Notes: generated by a model not told the origin, from the sequence alone. 64,000 nt of DNA from Bacillota bacterium (GCA_023430885.1 JAEYYH010000042.1:27771-91770); one strand, 5' to 3'. Counted from the first letter of the stretch, positions 53,616-63,198 are shown. Numbers and translations: made by a program.

Positions 53616-54260
53616 CTATTTTTTATGACTAGCATTAGGATATATTTTATCTATATATTCATCTGGGTAATTTTTGTCTAAATATTGTTCAAAAGTATTA
53701 CTTGCATGAATTCCATAATATCTTTCATTCCTTCTATATGTTGCAAAAAACGAAATAAAACTATTAAAAATCATAAATACTAGCAAAATATATGTTAAAG
53801 CTTTAAGCATATCGCTAGGAAGATTAACCATTAATTTTTGATATTTTGGAAAAATTAATTTTAACCAAAGAATACCAAGTATTCCCCAAAATACAGAATA
53901 TAAAAGTGTAATACGACCATTAATATTTAAAAGTTTATGGCTATATTCCCAAGAAACTGTACCAAATACATATTCCTGAAAAGCACTACATATATATTCA
54001 AATAAACTTCCAATAACAAAAGATGTACAAAAAATATTAATTATATTTTTTGTTTTAATTCTCTTTAAAATTAAAGTTATTAATAATGCTCCAAAACCAT
54101 AAACAAGATTAAACGGACCATAAATTAAACCTTGTCTACTTTCAAAATAACCATTTCTTACTAAGCAATATAGAGTTTCAATAAAAACCCCCATAAAGCA
54201 ACCAACAAAGAAAATCCAAAAACCTTCATATAAATCTATATTTATTTTCTTTTTTTGCAT
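53616..54260 (-). CDS. PF06541-like membrane protein
   Basis: 214 residues, about five membrane helices, with the same family core as the protein at 51674: SRQGLIYGPFNLVYGFGALL and LLNINGRITLLYSVFWG. The coiled-coil tail of that paralog is missing. It lies just upstream of mraY, after a consensus-like promoter. The role is not known, but the pair around mraY suggests an envelope job. Confidence 0.72.
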   Translation of the reverse strand: MQKKKINIDLYEGFWIFFVGCFMGVFIETLYCLVRNGYFESRQGLIYGPFNLVYGFGALLITLILKRIKTKNIINIFCTSFVIGSLFEYICSAFQEYVFGTVSWEYSHKLLNINGRITLLYSVFWGILGILWLKLIFPKYQKLMVNLPSDMLKALTYILLVFMIFNSFISFFATYRRNERYYGIHASNTFEQYLDKNYPDEYIDKIYPNASHKK

Positions 54261-54288
54261 ACTATCCCAAACCTTCTGCTTCTAGTAT

Positions 54289-54317
54289 ATACTAAAAAAC
54301 GCAACATAATGTGACAA
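54289..54317 (-). promoter_or_regulatory. Promoter of the PF06541-like gene
   Basis: TTGTCA (54312-54317), 17 bases, TAGTAT (54289-54294). Confidence 0.65.
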
Positions 54318-54400
54318 TTTTTTTATTTTATTATCCATTACTAATATATACTAGTATTCTTATTAATCTATTCTTAAAATAGTTGCATTTATATAATTAA

Positions 54401-55468
54401 TCATTTTTTATTATAAAAACCATTTCTTTTTATAGCAAACACATAAAAATGGGTTTCACTTATTATAAAGAAACTAATTTTATTGTTTTCCTCAAAGTAA
54501 AGAATTGGCAAGTGTAATTCTTCATTAACATCTATCATATCTTTAAAGTTAGACACTTTAATATCTTTTAGTTCTAAATGTTCTGGTATTTCGTCTACAG
54601 CAACAAGAATTTCGGCATACGATTTTAGTATTCGATTTACTTCATAGTAATATCTATCTTTCTCCGTTGTCTTGTAAGCTTTTAATAAAAATAACCAATC
54701 TAGAATAACACCAAATAATACACCTATACCATATATTATTTTTAATAATATGCTTGTTTGTTCTATATCATTAACTGTTGTCCATATATTATTATCAACT
54801 ACACCAGTTTTAGAATAATTAATATAAGTAGTGTCTCCAAGAAGAGGAATCTTAACATTAATCAAATCATTCTCATCAATCTGATTATTATCTCCAACTG
54901 TTGATTTAACATTAACTTTAAAATCTATATTTAAATATGCATCAACCATTAAATTAAACTCTTCTTTAAAACTTTGCATAATGCTATTATATGTTTGATA
55001 ATCTATTTCAAATGTTTTAACCACTGAAATGTTATTTGCATCTTCTAAATTTAATGAAGTCGCTGGCTCTAAAATAAACTCTTTACTCCACAGTTCATCA
55101 TTTTTACCACTACCATCATAATTACCTATTAAAGTAGCAATAATACTATAATTATATGTATAATCAAGTAATTTAGAAGAATCAAAATTATAACTAACAT
55201 TAAATGTTATTTTATCAATTATAGATGAAACATATTGCTTATCCATGATCAAATCTTCATCTTTATAATAAGAGTTTTCCTTCGCAGTAATTTTATAACT
55301 TATATTGTCTTCACTATTATATGAAACAAGTAAATTTTTCTTATGCGTTGCTGGGTTATAACTGCGATACAAAAGAACAGCAGATATAAGTAAGAAAACT
55401 GTAGTTAATGTTACTCCAGTTGCAAGCAACGCAACATTAACCCAGTTTTTCAATCTTTTTTTATACAT
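54401..55468 (-). CDS. DUF5305-like membrane protein
   Basis: 355 residues: a basic start, a membrane helix (about 12-33), an outward beta-rich domain of ~200 residues, a second membrane helix (about 240-260) and a cytoplasmic domain of ~95 residues. The pattern, including the YxINYSK(T)G-like core and its position beside a SipW-type peptidase, agrees with DUF5305, found in Bacilli and archaea near signal peptidases and TasA-like proteins. It may help export or assemble the fibre. Its start follows GGAAGGGAG. Confidence 0.7.
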   Translation of the reverse strand: MYKKRLKNWVNVALLATGVTLTTVFLLISAVLLYRSYNPATHKKNLLVSYNSEDNISYKITAKENSYYKDEDLIMDKQYVSSIIDKITFNVSYNFDSSKLLDYTYNYSIIATLIGNYDGSGKNDELWSKEFILEPATSLNLEDANNISVVKTFEIDYQTYNSIMQSFKEEFNLMVDAYLNIDFKVNVKSTVGDNNQIDENDLINVKIPLLGDTTYINYSKTGVVDNNIWTTVNDIEQTSILLKIIYGIGVLFGVILDWLFLLKAYKTTEKDRYYYEVNRILKSYAEILVAVDEIPEHLELKDIKVSNFKDMIDVNEELHLPILYFEENNKISFFIISETHFYVFAIKRNGFYNKK

Positions 55469-55471
55469 AAT

Positions 55472-56608
55472 TTACTCCCTTCCAAATAATTTGTGAATTA
55501 AAGCGGTTGGGTAACCAATATAAGGAATTTTAAATTTATATATTCCTATTATATCATTATCAAATACTACCCAATCATCAACTTCTATATTGTTATCACC
55601 TTTAGTGATTATATGTCTAACACCATCAATAGTTTTTATACTATCTATACGATGAATTATAATTACATTTTTTTTGATAAAAACAATAATATTTCCTTCA
55701 TTTAAACTGTCTGAATCATTTATTTTTTTATAGATGACCGCATCACCAATAGATATATTAGGTAACATACTTTCACTTACTACTGAAACGGGAACATAAT
55801 TAAATATTCCAATTACAAACATAACTAATATTGTAAATGTTGTAAGTATCATAAATTTAACTTTCTTATTTTTATTAGCTTTAATTTTATTTTCTATAAT
55901 ACTTAATTTCTTAATATTATTACTAATTATAGTAAAAGTTGTAATAAAATAAATAACTTCTACAATCGCAAAAACTACCCAATTAACTCTAGGAACTACA
56001 GGTACTAATATATAAATAAGTATCGGTAAGCCTCTAATTAATGAAGTACTATATAATGATTTATTATATGCTAAAAACGAACATAACATATTAATCATTA
56101 TATTTGGTATTATTAATAAGAATACAAACTTATAAACACTTATATTACCTACTAATTTAAAATATAGCACTAGATCAAATATAGTAAATATAATAGTTAT
56201 TAAGGTATGAATATTAGTTTTACTTCTTAAACTATTAATTAAATAATATCTAATATACTCTTCGATTAATAAAACAAATACTAAGGAAATAAAATTTCTA
56301 ATAACCTCATAAAATGTATGCGATACTGGGCTTATTTTGAATCCAAACATAAGTCCAAGTAAGAAAAAGATTACAATAAATATTAGTGTTATATAAAACA
56401 CTATTTTAGCTAAGTATCTATTATACTTACTTCTAATATATATTTCTTTATAAAAGTAATAAGTCAATATAAACATTGAAATCCAAAATATTGGATTTAT
56501 TATATGTAAATAATAAGACGAAAAAAAAGGTAATATAAATGTAGGAACTAAAACTATGTACATAGTAATAATTGCTAACAGCGTTATTAACTTTTGTTCC
56601 TTTTTCAT
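55472..56608 (-). CDS. SipW/ER-type signal peptidase I with long membrane N-terminus
   Basis: 378 residues. The first ~255 hold about eight membrane helices of unknown type. The C-terminal ~120 are an ER-type signal peptidase: catalytic Ser in VVSESMLPNI and His instead of Lys in VIIHRID, then TKGDNNIEVD. This Ser-His form is SipW in Bacillus, which processes TasA and TapA. The large N-terminal domain is much longer than SipW's. It precedes the DUF5305 gene by three bases and follows the TasA-like gene. Confidence 0.85.
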   Translation of the reverse strand: MKKEQKLITLLAIITMYIVLVPTFILPFFSSYYLHIINPIFWISMFILTYYFYKEIYIRSKYNRYLAKIVFYITLIFIVIFFLLGLMFGFKISPVSHTFYEVIRNFISLVFVLLIEEYIRYYLINSLRSKTNIHTLITIIFTIFDLVLYFKLVGNISVYKFVFLLIIPNIMINMLCSFLAYNKSLYSTSLIRGLPILIYILVPVVPRVNWVVFAIVEVIYFITTFTIISNNIKKLSIIENKIKANKNKKVKFMILTTFTILVMFVIGIFNYVPVSVVSESMLPNISIGDAVIYKKINDSDSLNEGNIIVFIKKNVIIIHRIDSIKTIDGVRHIITKGDNNIEVDDWVVFDNDIIGIYKFKIPYIGYPTALIHKLFGRE

Positions 56609-56626
56609 TTAAATCACCACTTTTTA

Positions 56627-57181
56627 TTATTCAGATTGTGTATAAGTTAAATCAAGCTCATAGTTTGCAACTATTGCTTCAGATACTTCTTCACCTTCAC
56701 TACTATTGTACGAAATTGTAACTTCCACTGTATTAGTACCGTAATTTCTATATAAATGATTATATTGTTTATCTATTGTAGGTACTGCGTTACTTGTAAT
56801 TATGTTTTCTCCTTTGTAGATAGTATAATTAAAATTTAATTTCCCCGAATTATTTAAATCAGATATTACTTTAACGTTATCTAAAATAGCATTAATATTA
56901 CCTGTGTTTAACACTTCAAAAGTATATGTTTTATAATCACCAGGATTAGCAAAATTGACTTGAAATTTTACATTATTTTTTGATATAACAGGTCCGGCTA
57001 CATCTTGACCTGTGCCCGATGAAGTATATTCTTCGGTATTAAACCCAACATTCCAACTTTTTTGAATTTTTGCATTAGCATTAGTTATGTCATTATTTAC
57101 ATATGCATATCCGACCGTCATAAAAGCAACTAATACTATAGCAAGTATTGCTATTAAATTTACATTTTTAATTTTTCCCAT
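56627..57181 (-). CDS. TasA/CalY-like secreted protein with SipW-type signal
   Basis: 184 residues. The SipW-type signal (residues 1-29, IAILAIVLVAFMTVGYA followed by Tyr-Val-Asn) precedes a beta-rich domain with KFQVNFANPGDYKTYTFEVLNTGNINA, typical of TasA/camelysin-like and related fibres. It has no Cys and no anchoring sequence. It is the first gene of the module with SipW and DUF5305. Amyloid fibre formation is inferred from family behaviour. Confidence 0.78.
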   Translation of the reverse strand: MGKIKNVNLIAILAIVLVAFMTVGYAYVNNDITNANAKIQKSWNVGFNTEEYTSSGTGQDVAGPVISKNNVKFQVNFANPGDYKTYTFEVLNTGNINAILDNVKVISDLNNSGKLNFNYTIYKGENIITSNAVPTIDKQYNHLYRNYGTNTVEVTISYNSSEGEEVSEAIVANYELDLTYTQSE

Positions 57182-57224
57182 AAACTTTCCTCCCGATTGT
57201 ACTCTCTATGTTATTTATACACTA

Positions 57225-57233
57225 ATTATAACA
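57225..57233 (-). promoter_or_regulatory. Extended -10 promoter of the TasA-like module
   Basis: TGT plus TATAAT about 44 bases before the ATG, with GGGAGG as the ribosome site. No clear -35. Confidence 0.5.
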
Positions 57234-57279
57234 TAAGTTTTTTATAAATAAAAGACATATTTCTTTATAATTTAAAGAA

Positions 57280-57302
57280 AAATAGAAGAAACACTTCTAT
57301 TT
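57280..57302. terminator. Terminator upstream of the TasA-like module
   Basis: AAATAGAAG and CTTCTATTT arms, five-base loop, A/T runs on both sides. It can end the transcript from 57724. Confidence 0.75.
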
Positions 57303-57385
57303 TTTTTTACTATTTTATACATTAACAAACTTTTCTTAAATTAACTTATTTTTTTAAAATTTATTAAATATTGAACTAATAATAA

Positions 57386-57724
57386 TTAATTTTTTTTATT
57401 TGTTTTTTCCATCATCATATCGTATTGCTTATATAAGTATTGAACACTGTTTTCAAGTAAAAAATAGTGTTTAACATAAAATAATAGCATTATTATTAAT
57501 ATGATAGCCGGTATTACAAATAAGGCATTTACATTTATAAATGCAAAAATTGCAAGTGTGAATATTCCATAGAACAAAGTAACTAGTAAATGAATTAATC
57601 TTTCGTGTTGAAAAAACTGGATTTTGATTAAGTGTTCTTTTATAAGAGCATCAAAGTTGCTTCTTTCATTACTATTTAAGATATCATCTATATATTTTAC
57701 ATAATCTTTTAAATATTTTGCCAT
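57386..57724 (-). CDS. Two-span membrane protein, unknown
   Basis: 112 residues. A cytoplasmic N-terminus with FFQHERLIH, two membrane helices (about 44-64 and 67-88), and a polar helical tail with MMMEKTNKKN. No family is recognised. The start follows AGGAGGCTAGTA and an extended TGCTATAAT promoter. Confidence 0.6.
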   Translation of the reverse strand: MAKYLKDYVKYIDDILNSNERSNFDALIKEHLIKIQFFQHERLIHLLVTLFYGIFTLAIFAFINVNALFVIPAIILIIMLLFYVKHYFLLENSVQYLYKQYDMMMEKTNKKN

Positions 57725-57744
57725 GTTACTAGCCTCCTATAATA

Positions 57745-57753
57745 ATTATAGCA
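57745..57753 (-). promoter_or_regulatory. Extended -10 TGCTATAAT of the two-span gene
   Basis: TGC plus TATAAT, with a second GTGCTATA just upstream on the same strand. Confidence 0.5.
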
Positions 57754-57768
57754 CAAATATAGCACAAA

Positions 57769-57790
57769 AAAAGCAATTTAAATTGCTTTT
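57769..57790 (-). terminator. Terminator of the repeat-protein gene
   Basis: AAAAGCAATTT and AAATTGCTTTT arms followed by a T run, ending at the stop codon. Confidence 0.8.
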
Positions 57791-58857
57791 TAATTATGTG
57801 TTTTTTGTTTTTGATATTGTTTATGATGGTGATTATTATTATCACAATTGTTGTTATCTCTGTCAGGTATATACTCACTTTTTATATCATAGTCATCAGT
57901 ATATTCCTCAATACCTTGGTACCAAAAATTATCTTTACCATGTCCATCATATACATTTGAATTTACATATTGTATAAAGTTTATTGCATCAATTGTTGAA
58001 TATCCTCCATCAATTAATTCAGTTAGTAAATTTGCTATGCCGTCTTTTTCTGTATATGTTTCAAACATAACATCATATCCAAAATCTTTATTAAGTTGTT
58101 TATATAGGTGATACATGCTGTCACTTACTTTTCCCTTATCATAAAGAATTTTTCGACCATTTGAAATTAATTGATCACCAAAATTTTGTAATATGGCTGC
58201 ATTTCTTGTACCATTTGCTGGTATTCCCTTACGAACGACATCGTTCATAGTAATATAGCAGTGTGAATCACCATATTTTTGAATTTCCTCATAAGTTGGC
58301 TTGTTTGGAACACAAACATCGTCATCATCATAGTAATTATTTCCATTAATACTTTGATACCAATAATCATCTTCGCCATAACCTGTATAAATATTTGAAT
58401 CAATATAACCAATAAAGTTCATAGCATCTGTTGGTGTAAACCCTTCAGCTAATAATTCAGTTAATAAATTTGCTATGCCATCTTTTTCAGTATATGTTTT
58501 ATACATAACATTTTTACCAAAATCATTATTAAGTCCATCATATAAGTGATACATACTATCGCTTACTTTTTCAGTATTATAAAGAATTTTTTGACCATTT
58601 AAAATCAAATTATAACCAAAGTTCTCAAAGCTTGCAACTATTGCTACTCCCTTTGGTGGTTTACCTTTATGAACTACATTATTCGTGTCAATATAGCAGT
58701 GTGAACTACTATTTCTTTGTAATTGCTCAAATGAAGGTCTTTCTGGACAAACATCATTGCAATTATGAGCATAAGCCATTGGTGCACTGCAAAGAGTTAT
58801 TCCACCAGCCAAAGCTAGTGCTGTAATACTTTTAAATAATTTAACATTTTTTTTCAT
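57790..58857 (-). CDS. Secreted protein of two 146-residue repeats, unknown
   Basis: 355 residues. A signal peptide (1-30, ending SAPMAYA) leads to two repeats (about 36-170 and 182-316) sharing SHCYI, KVSDSMYHLY, YTEKDGIANLLTEL, NFWYQ/DYWYQ patterns. Each starts with a Val-Cys pair and holds a second Cys in HCY, so disulfides are possible. The end is Asn/His-rich (DNNNCDNNNHHHKQY), possibly metal-binding. The ATG at 58857 follows GGGAGA and is chosen over an ATG at 58881. The two repeats are also close at DNA level. I know no function; a surface or metal-binding role is a guess. Confidence 0.72.
   Translation of the reverse strand: MKKNVKLFKSITALALAGGITLCSAPMAYAHNCNDVCPERPSFEQLQRNSSSHCYIDTNNVVHKGKPPKGVAIVASFENFGYNLILNGQKILYNTEKVSDSMYHLYDGLNNDFGKNVMYKTYTEKDGIANLLTELLAEGFTPTDAMNFIGYIDSNIYTGYGEDDYWYQSINGNNYYDDDDVCVPNKPTYEEIQKYGDSHCYITMNDVVRKGIPANGTRNAAILQNFGDQLISNGRKILYDKGKVSDSMYHLYKQLNKDFGYDVMFETYTEKDGIANLLTELIDGGYSTIDAINFIQYVNSNVYDGHGKDNFWYQGIEEYTDDYDIKSEYIPDRDNNNCDNNNHHHKQYQKQKTHN
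57910..58314 (-). repeat. Second copy of the 146-residue repeat
   Basis: Encodes the second copy in the secreted protein. The matching blocks are KVSDSMYHLY and YTEKDGIANLLTEL. Confidence 0.75.
58348..58752 (-). repeat. First copy of the 146-residue repeat
   Basis: Encodes the first copy in the secreted protein, offset 146 residues from the second. DNA identity is visible in the segment around 58460-58500 against 58020-58070, pointing to a fairly recent duplication. Confidence 0.75.
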
Positions 58858-58911
58858 AACCAAATTTCTCCCATCTTCCATAATTATAACACTTTATAAA
58901 TTAAAAGCAAA

Positions 58912-60819
58912 TTAGTTACCTAACATAAGTCTTACAGTATCTCCCTCATATAAAGAAGTAAACGATTGTGGTGATTGATAGATTACTTTTTCACCACTTC
59001 CTGAGAATTCTACTTTAAATGATGATAGTGATTTTATAGCCTCACTAACCGTCATATTTAAAACATTTGGTACAACTGCATATTTTTTGTCATAGTAATT
59101 ATATGCCTTAGCAACTCCACCAGCACTCTTTTTAATATCAAGTATATCTATTATATCAAGAAGAACATTTTTTGCGATAGGAGCTGCTATAGTACCACCA
59201 TATTGCGTTACTCCTTTTGCATTATCTATAGCAATATAAATTACCACTTTTGGATTATCTGCTGGCATAAAACCAATAAACGAAGTTATATAATTACCTA
59301 CCATATATACTCCATTATTTACCTTCTGGGCAGTACCGGTTTTTCCTGCTACTCTGTATCCATCAATATATGCACTTCTACCACTACCTAAAGATACTAC
59401 ATTTTCAAGAGCAGTTCTTACTTTATTACTTGTATCTTCACTAATAACTTTTCTAACAACAGTAGGTTTATTTTGAAGAATAACGCCATTTGTTTCTGGT
59501 TCATTTAAACTTTTTAATACATATGGTTTATATAAAATACCGCCATTTATAGCCGCACTAACAGCTGTTATTTGCTGAATAGGAGTAACACTAACACCCT
59601 GCCCAAAACTTGTTGTAGCAAGTTCTACAGGTCCAACGTCTTCTACATCAAATATAATACCTGATGCTTCTCCATTTAAGTCTACCCCAGTCTTGGTTCC
59701 AAAACCAAATTTATCTATATATTTAAATAATGTTTCTTTACCAATTTTTTGTCCTAATGCTACAAATCCTGGATTGCAAGAGTTTTGTACTACTTGCATA
59801 TATGTTTGAAGTCCATGTCCCCCTGCCTTCCAACATTTTATTCTTGCACCATCAACATTAATAGATCCTGAATCATAATAAGTATCTTTTTCTAAGTCGA
59901 CTAATTTTTCTTCTAAAGCTGTTGATAAAGTAATAATCTTAAAAGTACTACCTGGTTCATAAGTCATCCATATTGGAAGATTTCTATTAATCTCTTCAAT
60001 AGTATAATCTTGATAATTGGATGGTGAAAAATCTGGTCTACTTGATATAGCAAGTATTTCACCTGTATTAGGATCCATAACTATTCCTAAAGCATGATCA
60101 GGGTTATACATATTTACAGCATTAGTAAGTTCTCTTTCTAATGATGCTTGGATATCATAATCTATAGTAAGAGTCATATTAATACCATCCTGTGGTTGTT
60201 CATAGCTTTCAGTAAGTTCGAGTTTATTTCCTTTAGCATCACTATAATACTTTATTGCCCCCTCTTCGCCAGTTAAATAATCATCATACTCAAGTTCCAG
60301 TCCACTTAAACCTTGATTATCAATTCCTACAAAACCTATTGTGTGAGATAAAAAAGTATCGTAAGGATAAAACCTTTTGCTTTCCTTTACTAAATATACT
60401 CCTGGCAAAGATAAAGAAGCTATCTTATCTGCTATATCATAAGAAAGTCTTCGTCCATATGGATGTAATCTTTCACTTGAACTAGTTTTTGATATATCTT
60501 CTAAAACAGTTTTATAGTCAGTATTAAGTATTTCACTTAATTTAGAAGCAGTTTCTTCTTTGTCATCTACTTGATTAGGAATTACAATAACTGAAGATGT
60601 AGTTATATTAGAAGCTAGTACTATACCATCTCTATCATATATAACCCCTCTATCCGCTTCAATAGGAAGATTTCTACTCCATAAACTTGAAGCATAATGA
60701 TTTAGTTTGTCATAATCAATTACTTGGATATGAAATACTTTAAAAGTAATAAGCATAAAGCATATTAAAAAAATTAGTAATACTATATTTATTCTTACAT
60801 GAATAGATTTAAAAAACAT
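58912..60819 (-). CDS. Class B penicillin-binding protein with PASTA domain
   Basis: A division transpeptidase (FtsI/SpoVD/PBP2B type), 635 residues: one N-terminal membrane helix, the dimer domain, then the active-site Ser in GSTFKI, the SCN (in VQNSCNP) and KTGTAQ motifs, and one C-terminal PASTA domain. It works with FtsW (49393) and uses lipid II from MraY. It is the first murein gene of the region. It lacks mraZ/rsmH/ftsL in front; an ABC transporter pair comes instead. Confidence 0.93.
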   Translation of the reverse strand: MFFKSIHVRINIVLLIFLICFMLITFKVFHIQVIDYDKLNHYASSLWSRNLPIEADRGVIYDRDGIVLASNITTSSVIVIPNQVDDKEETASKLSEILNTDYKTVLEDISKTSSSERLHPYGRRLSYDIADKIASLSLPGVYLVKESKRFYPYDTFLSHTIGFVGIDNQGLSGLELEYDDYLTGEEGAIKYYSDAKGNKLELTESYEQPQDGINMTLTIDYDIQASLERELTNAVNMYNPDHALGIVMDPNTGEILAISSRPDFSPSNYQDYTIEEINRNLPIWMTYEPGSTFKIITLSTALEEKLVDLEKDTYYDSGSINVDGARIKCWKAGGHGLQTYMQVVQNSCNPGFVALGQKIGKETLFKYIDKFGFGTKTGVDLNGEASGIIFDVEDVGPVELATTSFGQGVSVTPIQQITAVSAAINGGILYKPYVLKSLNEPETNGVILQNKPTVVRKVISEDTSNKVRTALENVVSLGSGRSAYIDGYRVAGKTGTAQKVNNGVYMVGNYITSFIGFMPADNPKVVIYIAIDNAKGVTQYGGTIAAPIAKNVLLDIIDILDIKKSAGGVAKAYNYYDKKYAVVPNVLNMTVSEAIKSLSSFKVEFSGSGEKVIYQSPQSFTSLYEGDTVRLMLGN

Positions 60820-60880
60820 ATAATCACCTAAGTAATTATATGTTTTAATGTAATATTTATTTTGAATATAATGTGAACTA

Positions 60881-62455
60881 TTAATTTCTTAGTTTAAATG
60901 TTTTAGGTGCATGTTTATATGCTAAATATAAAGCTATTAAACTATACATAATAGTAAATAGAATAATACCAGTTCCAAATATAACTGTTGGTATTTGTAC
61001 CTGAATTGCAAAATAACAAACAAGGTAAGTTCCTGAACTTATTGCAGAAAATAATGGATTCTTCATTTCTAAATTAATATTATATGGTTGCAATAGATAG
61101 TATAGTACTAAATGATGTACTGAAAAGAATATTGACATTGCTATAATTGTAAAAAATGTTAGAAAATAATTTATATTATTTGCTGTTCCACCAGTAGCAT
61201 ATAAAAGGATTGTTAAACCTATTGCTATAATTAAAGCAGGTATTATATTTAATTTTATTAAAGTTTTTAGTCTTTCTCTAAATAGTTTTAATATAGAGTC
61301 AGATTGTCTATAAAATCTATAAAATAACATACTATGATCGCAATTCATAAACATTGCTTGAGTAATACTTTGACCCCTATTTAAAAAATACATAATAAAT
61401 AAAAAATAAGGTAAGGAAACTTGTAAATATTCATTTAAATTTTTATTATATTCTCCATTAATAATTGTAAAAGTAATTAGTATGATAAATATTAAAGTTG
61501 AAATAATAGATATATTTCTTGTTGCCTTAGTTAATATTTTTTTGTGTCTTTTAACAAAAATATCATTGAAATATTCGTATCCTTCACCAACAGGATTAAC
61601 TACTTCATTATTAATCTGTTTTCTATATGTATCAACAGTGATATTTTTGCTAGTATTAGCAGTAACAAAAATTACATTTTCTGGTGTTAATAGATCTTTA
61701 TACATTTTTTTATAATTGTTAAATTTCTTAATATAATTTATAGCGATAACACCTAATATTAAGCTTAGTATAAATAATATATAAAATATTTCAGTATTTA
61801 TTGTTATTCCTATAATTGGTAATCCGTATGCACCTGCCAATAATACTAGTGTCGTAATTATAGCAGAGGTCATTGGTAAATTTTCATTTCTTGTTTTATT
61901 CTTCTTATTGTCAAGATATAAAATAGATGCGCTTATTATTGTTTTAACGCATACCACAAACACAGGTAACAAAAGACATATTGTCAAATCAACATTATTA
62001 ATTAGTCCAAATATAACTGTTAATGGCAGAAAACCAATTAATACTTTTAATAAAAAATAATAGTAATTAGATAAGGTATATTCCTTAGCATCAAACTTCA
62101 TTAATATTATTGCGTAATATTTATCTTTTGAAGGATTAAATAAATGCGTATTTAAAAAGCCACCAATTATTGTTAAAAAAACAAATATATGAATAAAAGT
62201 ATTTTCGTTGCCGTTTTTATATAAGGAAAGAGCTAAAACTATCATAAATAATATATATAGTAATTTTCCTAAAAAGAATGAATTAAATTCTATAAGTCCA
62301 CTAATAACATTCGCAAAAGTTTTTAAGCCCTTGCTCTTATATAATGAACTTGGTAATACTTTCTTTATTATTGGTATTTGTTTCAAAGAGTAAATAATTG
62401 AATTAACTTTATAAGCATTTTTAAGTTTAAAAGATAACAAAAAGGAATTAATCAT
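60881..62455 (-). CDS. ABC transporter permease, ten or more helices
   Basis: About 524 residues with roughly twelve membrane helices and a central cytoplasmic loop. It begins with ATG at 62455 after AAAGGTGATAAAA and overlaps the ATPase gene by eight bases. Together they form one transporter. No substrate signature is visible; related ABC-2-like exporters handle lipids, peptides or antibiotics. Confidence 0.72.
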   Translation of the reverse strand: MINSFLLSFKLKNAYKVNSIIYSLKQIPIIKKVLPSSLYKSKGLKTFANVISGLIEFNSFFLGKLLYILFMIVLALSLYKNGNENTFIHIFVFLTIIGGFLNTHLFNPSKDKYYAIILMKFDAKEYTLSNYYYFLLKVLIGFLPLTVIFGLINNVDLTICLLLPVFVVCVKTIISASILYLDNKKNKTRNENLPMTSAIITTLVLLAGAYGLPIIGITINTEIFYILFILSLILGVIAINYIKKFNNYKKMYKDLLTPENVIFVTANTSKNITVDTYRKQINNEVVNPVGEGYEYFNDIFVKRHKKILTKATRNISIISTLIFIILITFTIINGEYNKNLNEYLQVSLPYFLFIMYFLNRGQSITQAMFMNCDHSMLFYRFYRQSDSILKLFRERLKTLIKLNIIPALIIAIGLTILLYATGGTANNINYFLTFFTIIAMSIFFSVHHLVLYYLLQPYNINLEMKNPLFSAISSGTYLVCYFAIQVQIPTVIFGTGIILFTIMYSLIALYLAYKHAPKTFKLRN

Positions 62456-63155
62456 TTTTATCACCTTTTAAGATAGAAATAATTTTAGTTTTAAATTTAT
62501 CATTATTTAAGTTTTCTTTTTCGACTTCTTCTAATATACCATCATTTAAAATTACTATTTCATCACATAAATCAAGTGCTAATTCCATAATATGTGTAGA
62601 AAATACTATTATATGATTTTTCTTTAAATCTCTAAGCATTTGCTTCATTTCATCAGCTACTACTATATCAAATGATGTTAATGGTTCATCTAGCAATAAG
62701 ATTTTAGGATTGGCGATTATATTAACAAGCATTTGCATTTTATTCTTCATACCATGAGAATAATCTTTCATAAGTTTATCCCTATCATCAACATCAATCT
62801 TCATAAAATCAAAATACTCATCTATCGTTTTAGGATCAAGTATCTTGTCATGATTAATGTCAATGAAGAATTTTAAAAACTCTCTTCCTGTTAAAAAGTC
62901 TGGTACAACTGGAACAGATAAAACATATCCAATATCATCAGAAACTATATCTCTTATTGTCCCCTTATCATGAATAAAAAATTTACCGTCATCTACAACT
63001 AAATCCTCGTTTAAACAATTAAATAATGTTGTTTTACCAGCACCATTCTTTCCTAATAACCCATATATTTTACCAACTTCAAAAGTAAAATTAATATTTT
63101 TTAATACTTCTTTTTTTTCAAAATTTTTCTTTAAATTTTCTATTACTAATTTCAT
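62448..63155 (-). CDS. ABC transporter ATPase
   Basis: 235 residues. Walker A LLGKNGAGKTTLFN, signature YSHGMKNKM (weaker than LSGGQ, as in some ABC-2 exporters), Walker B KILLLDEPLTSFD and the switch His in FSTHIMELA. It should power the overlapping permease. The start follows TGAGGAG and an extended TGCTATAAT promoter. Confidence 0.9.
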   Translation of the reverse strand: MKLVIENLKKNFEKKEVLKNINFTFEVGKIYGLLGKNGAGKTTLFNCLNEDLVVDDGKFFIHDKGTIRDIVSDDIGYVLSVPVVPDFLTGREFLKFFIDINHDKILDPKTIDEYFDFMKIDVDDRDKLMKDYSHGMKNKMQMLVNIIANPKILLLDEPLTSFDIVVADEMKQMLRDLKKNHIIVFSTHIMELALDLCDEIVILNDGILEEVEKENLNNDKFKTKIISILKGDKND

Positions 63156-63184
63156 ATTTACTCCTCACATTTTCTAATACAAGT

Positions 63185-63193
63185 ATTATAGCA
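63185..63193 (-). promoter_or_regulatory. Extended -10 TGCTATAAT of the ABC operon
   Basis: TGC plus TATAAT about 30 bases before the ATPase ATG, with no good -35. The HAD gene terminator lies just upstream. Confidence 0.55.
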
Positions 63194-63198
63194 TACAA

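Noticed and set aside
57386..57724. Part of the TasA-like module
   Set aside because: A bidirectional terminator and a separate promoter lie between it and the TasA-like gene.
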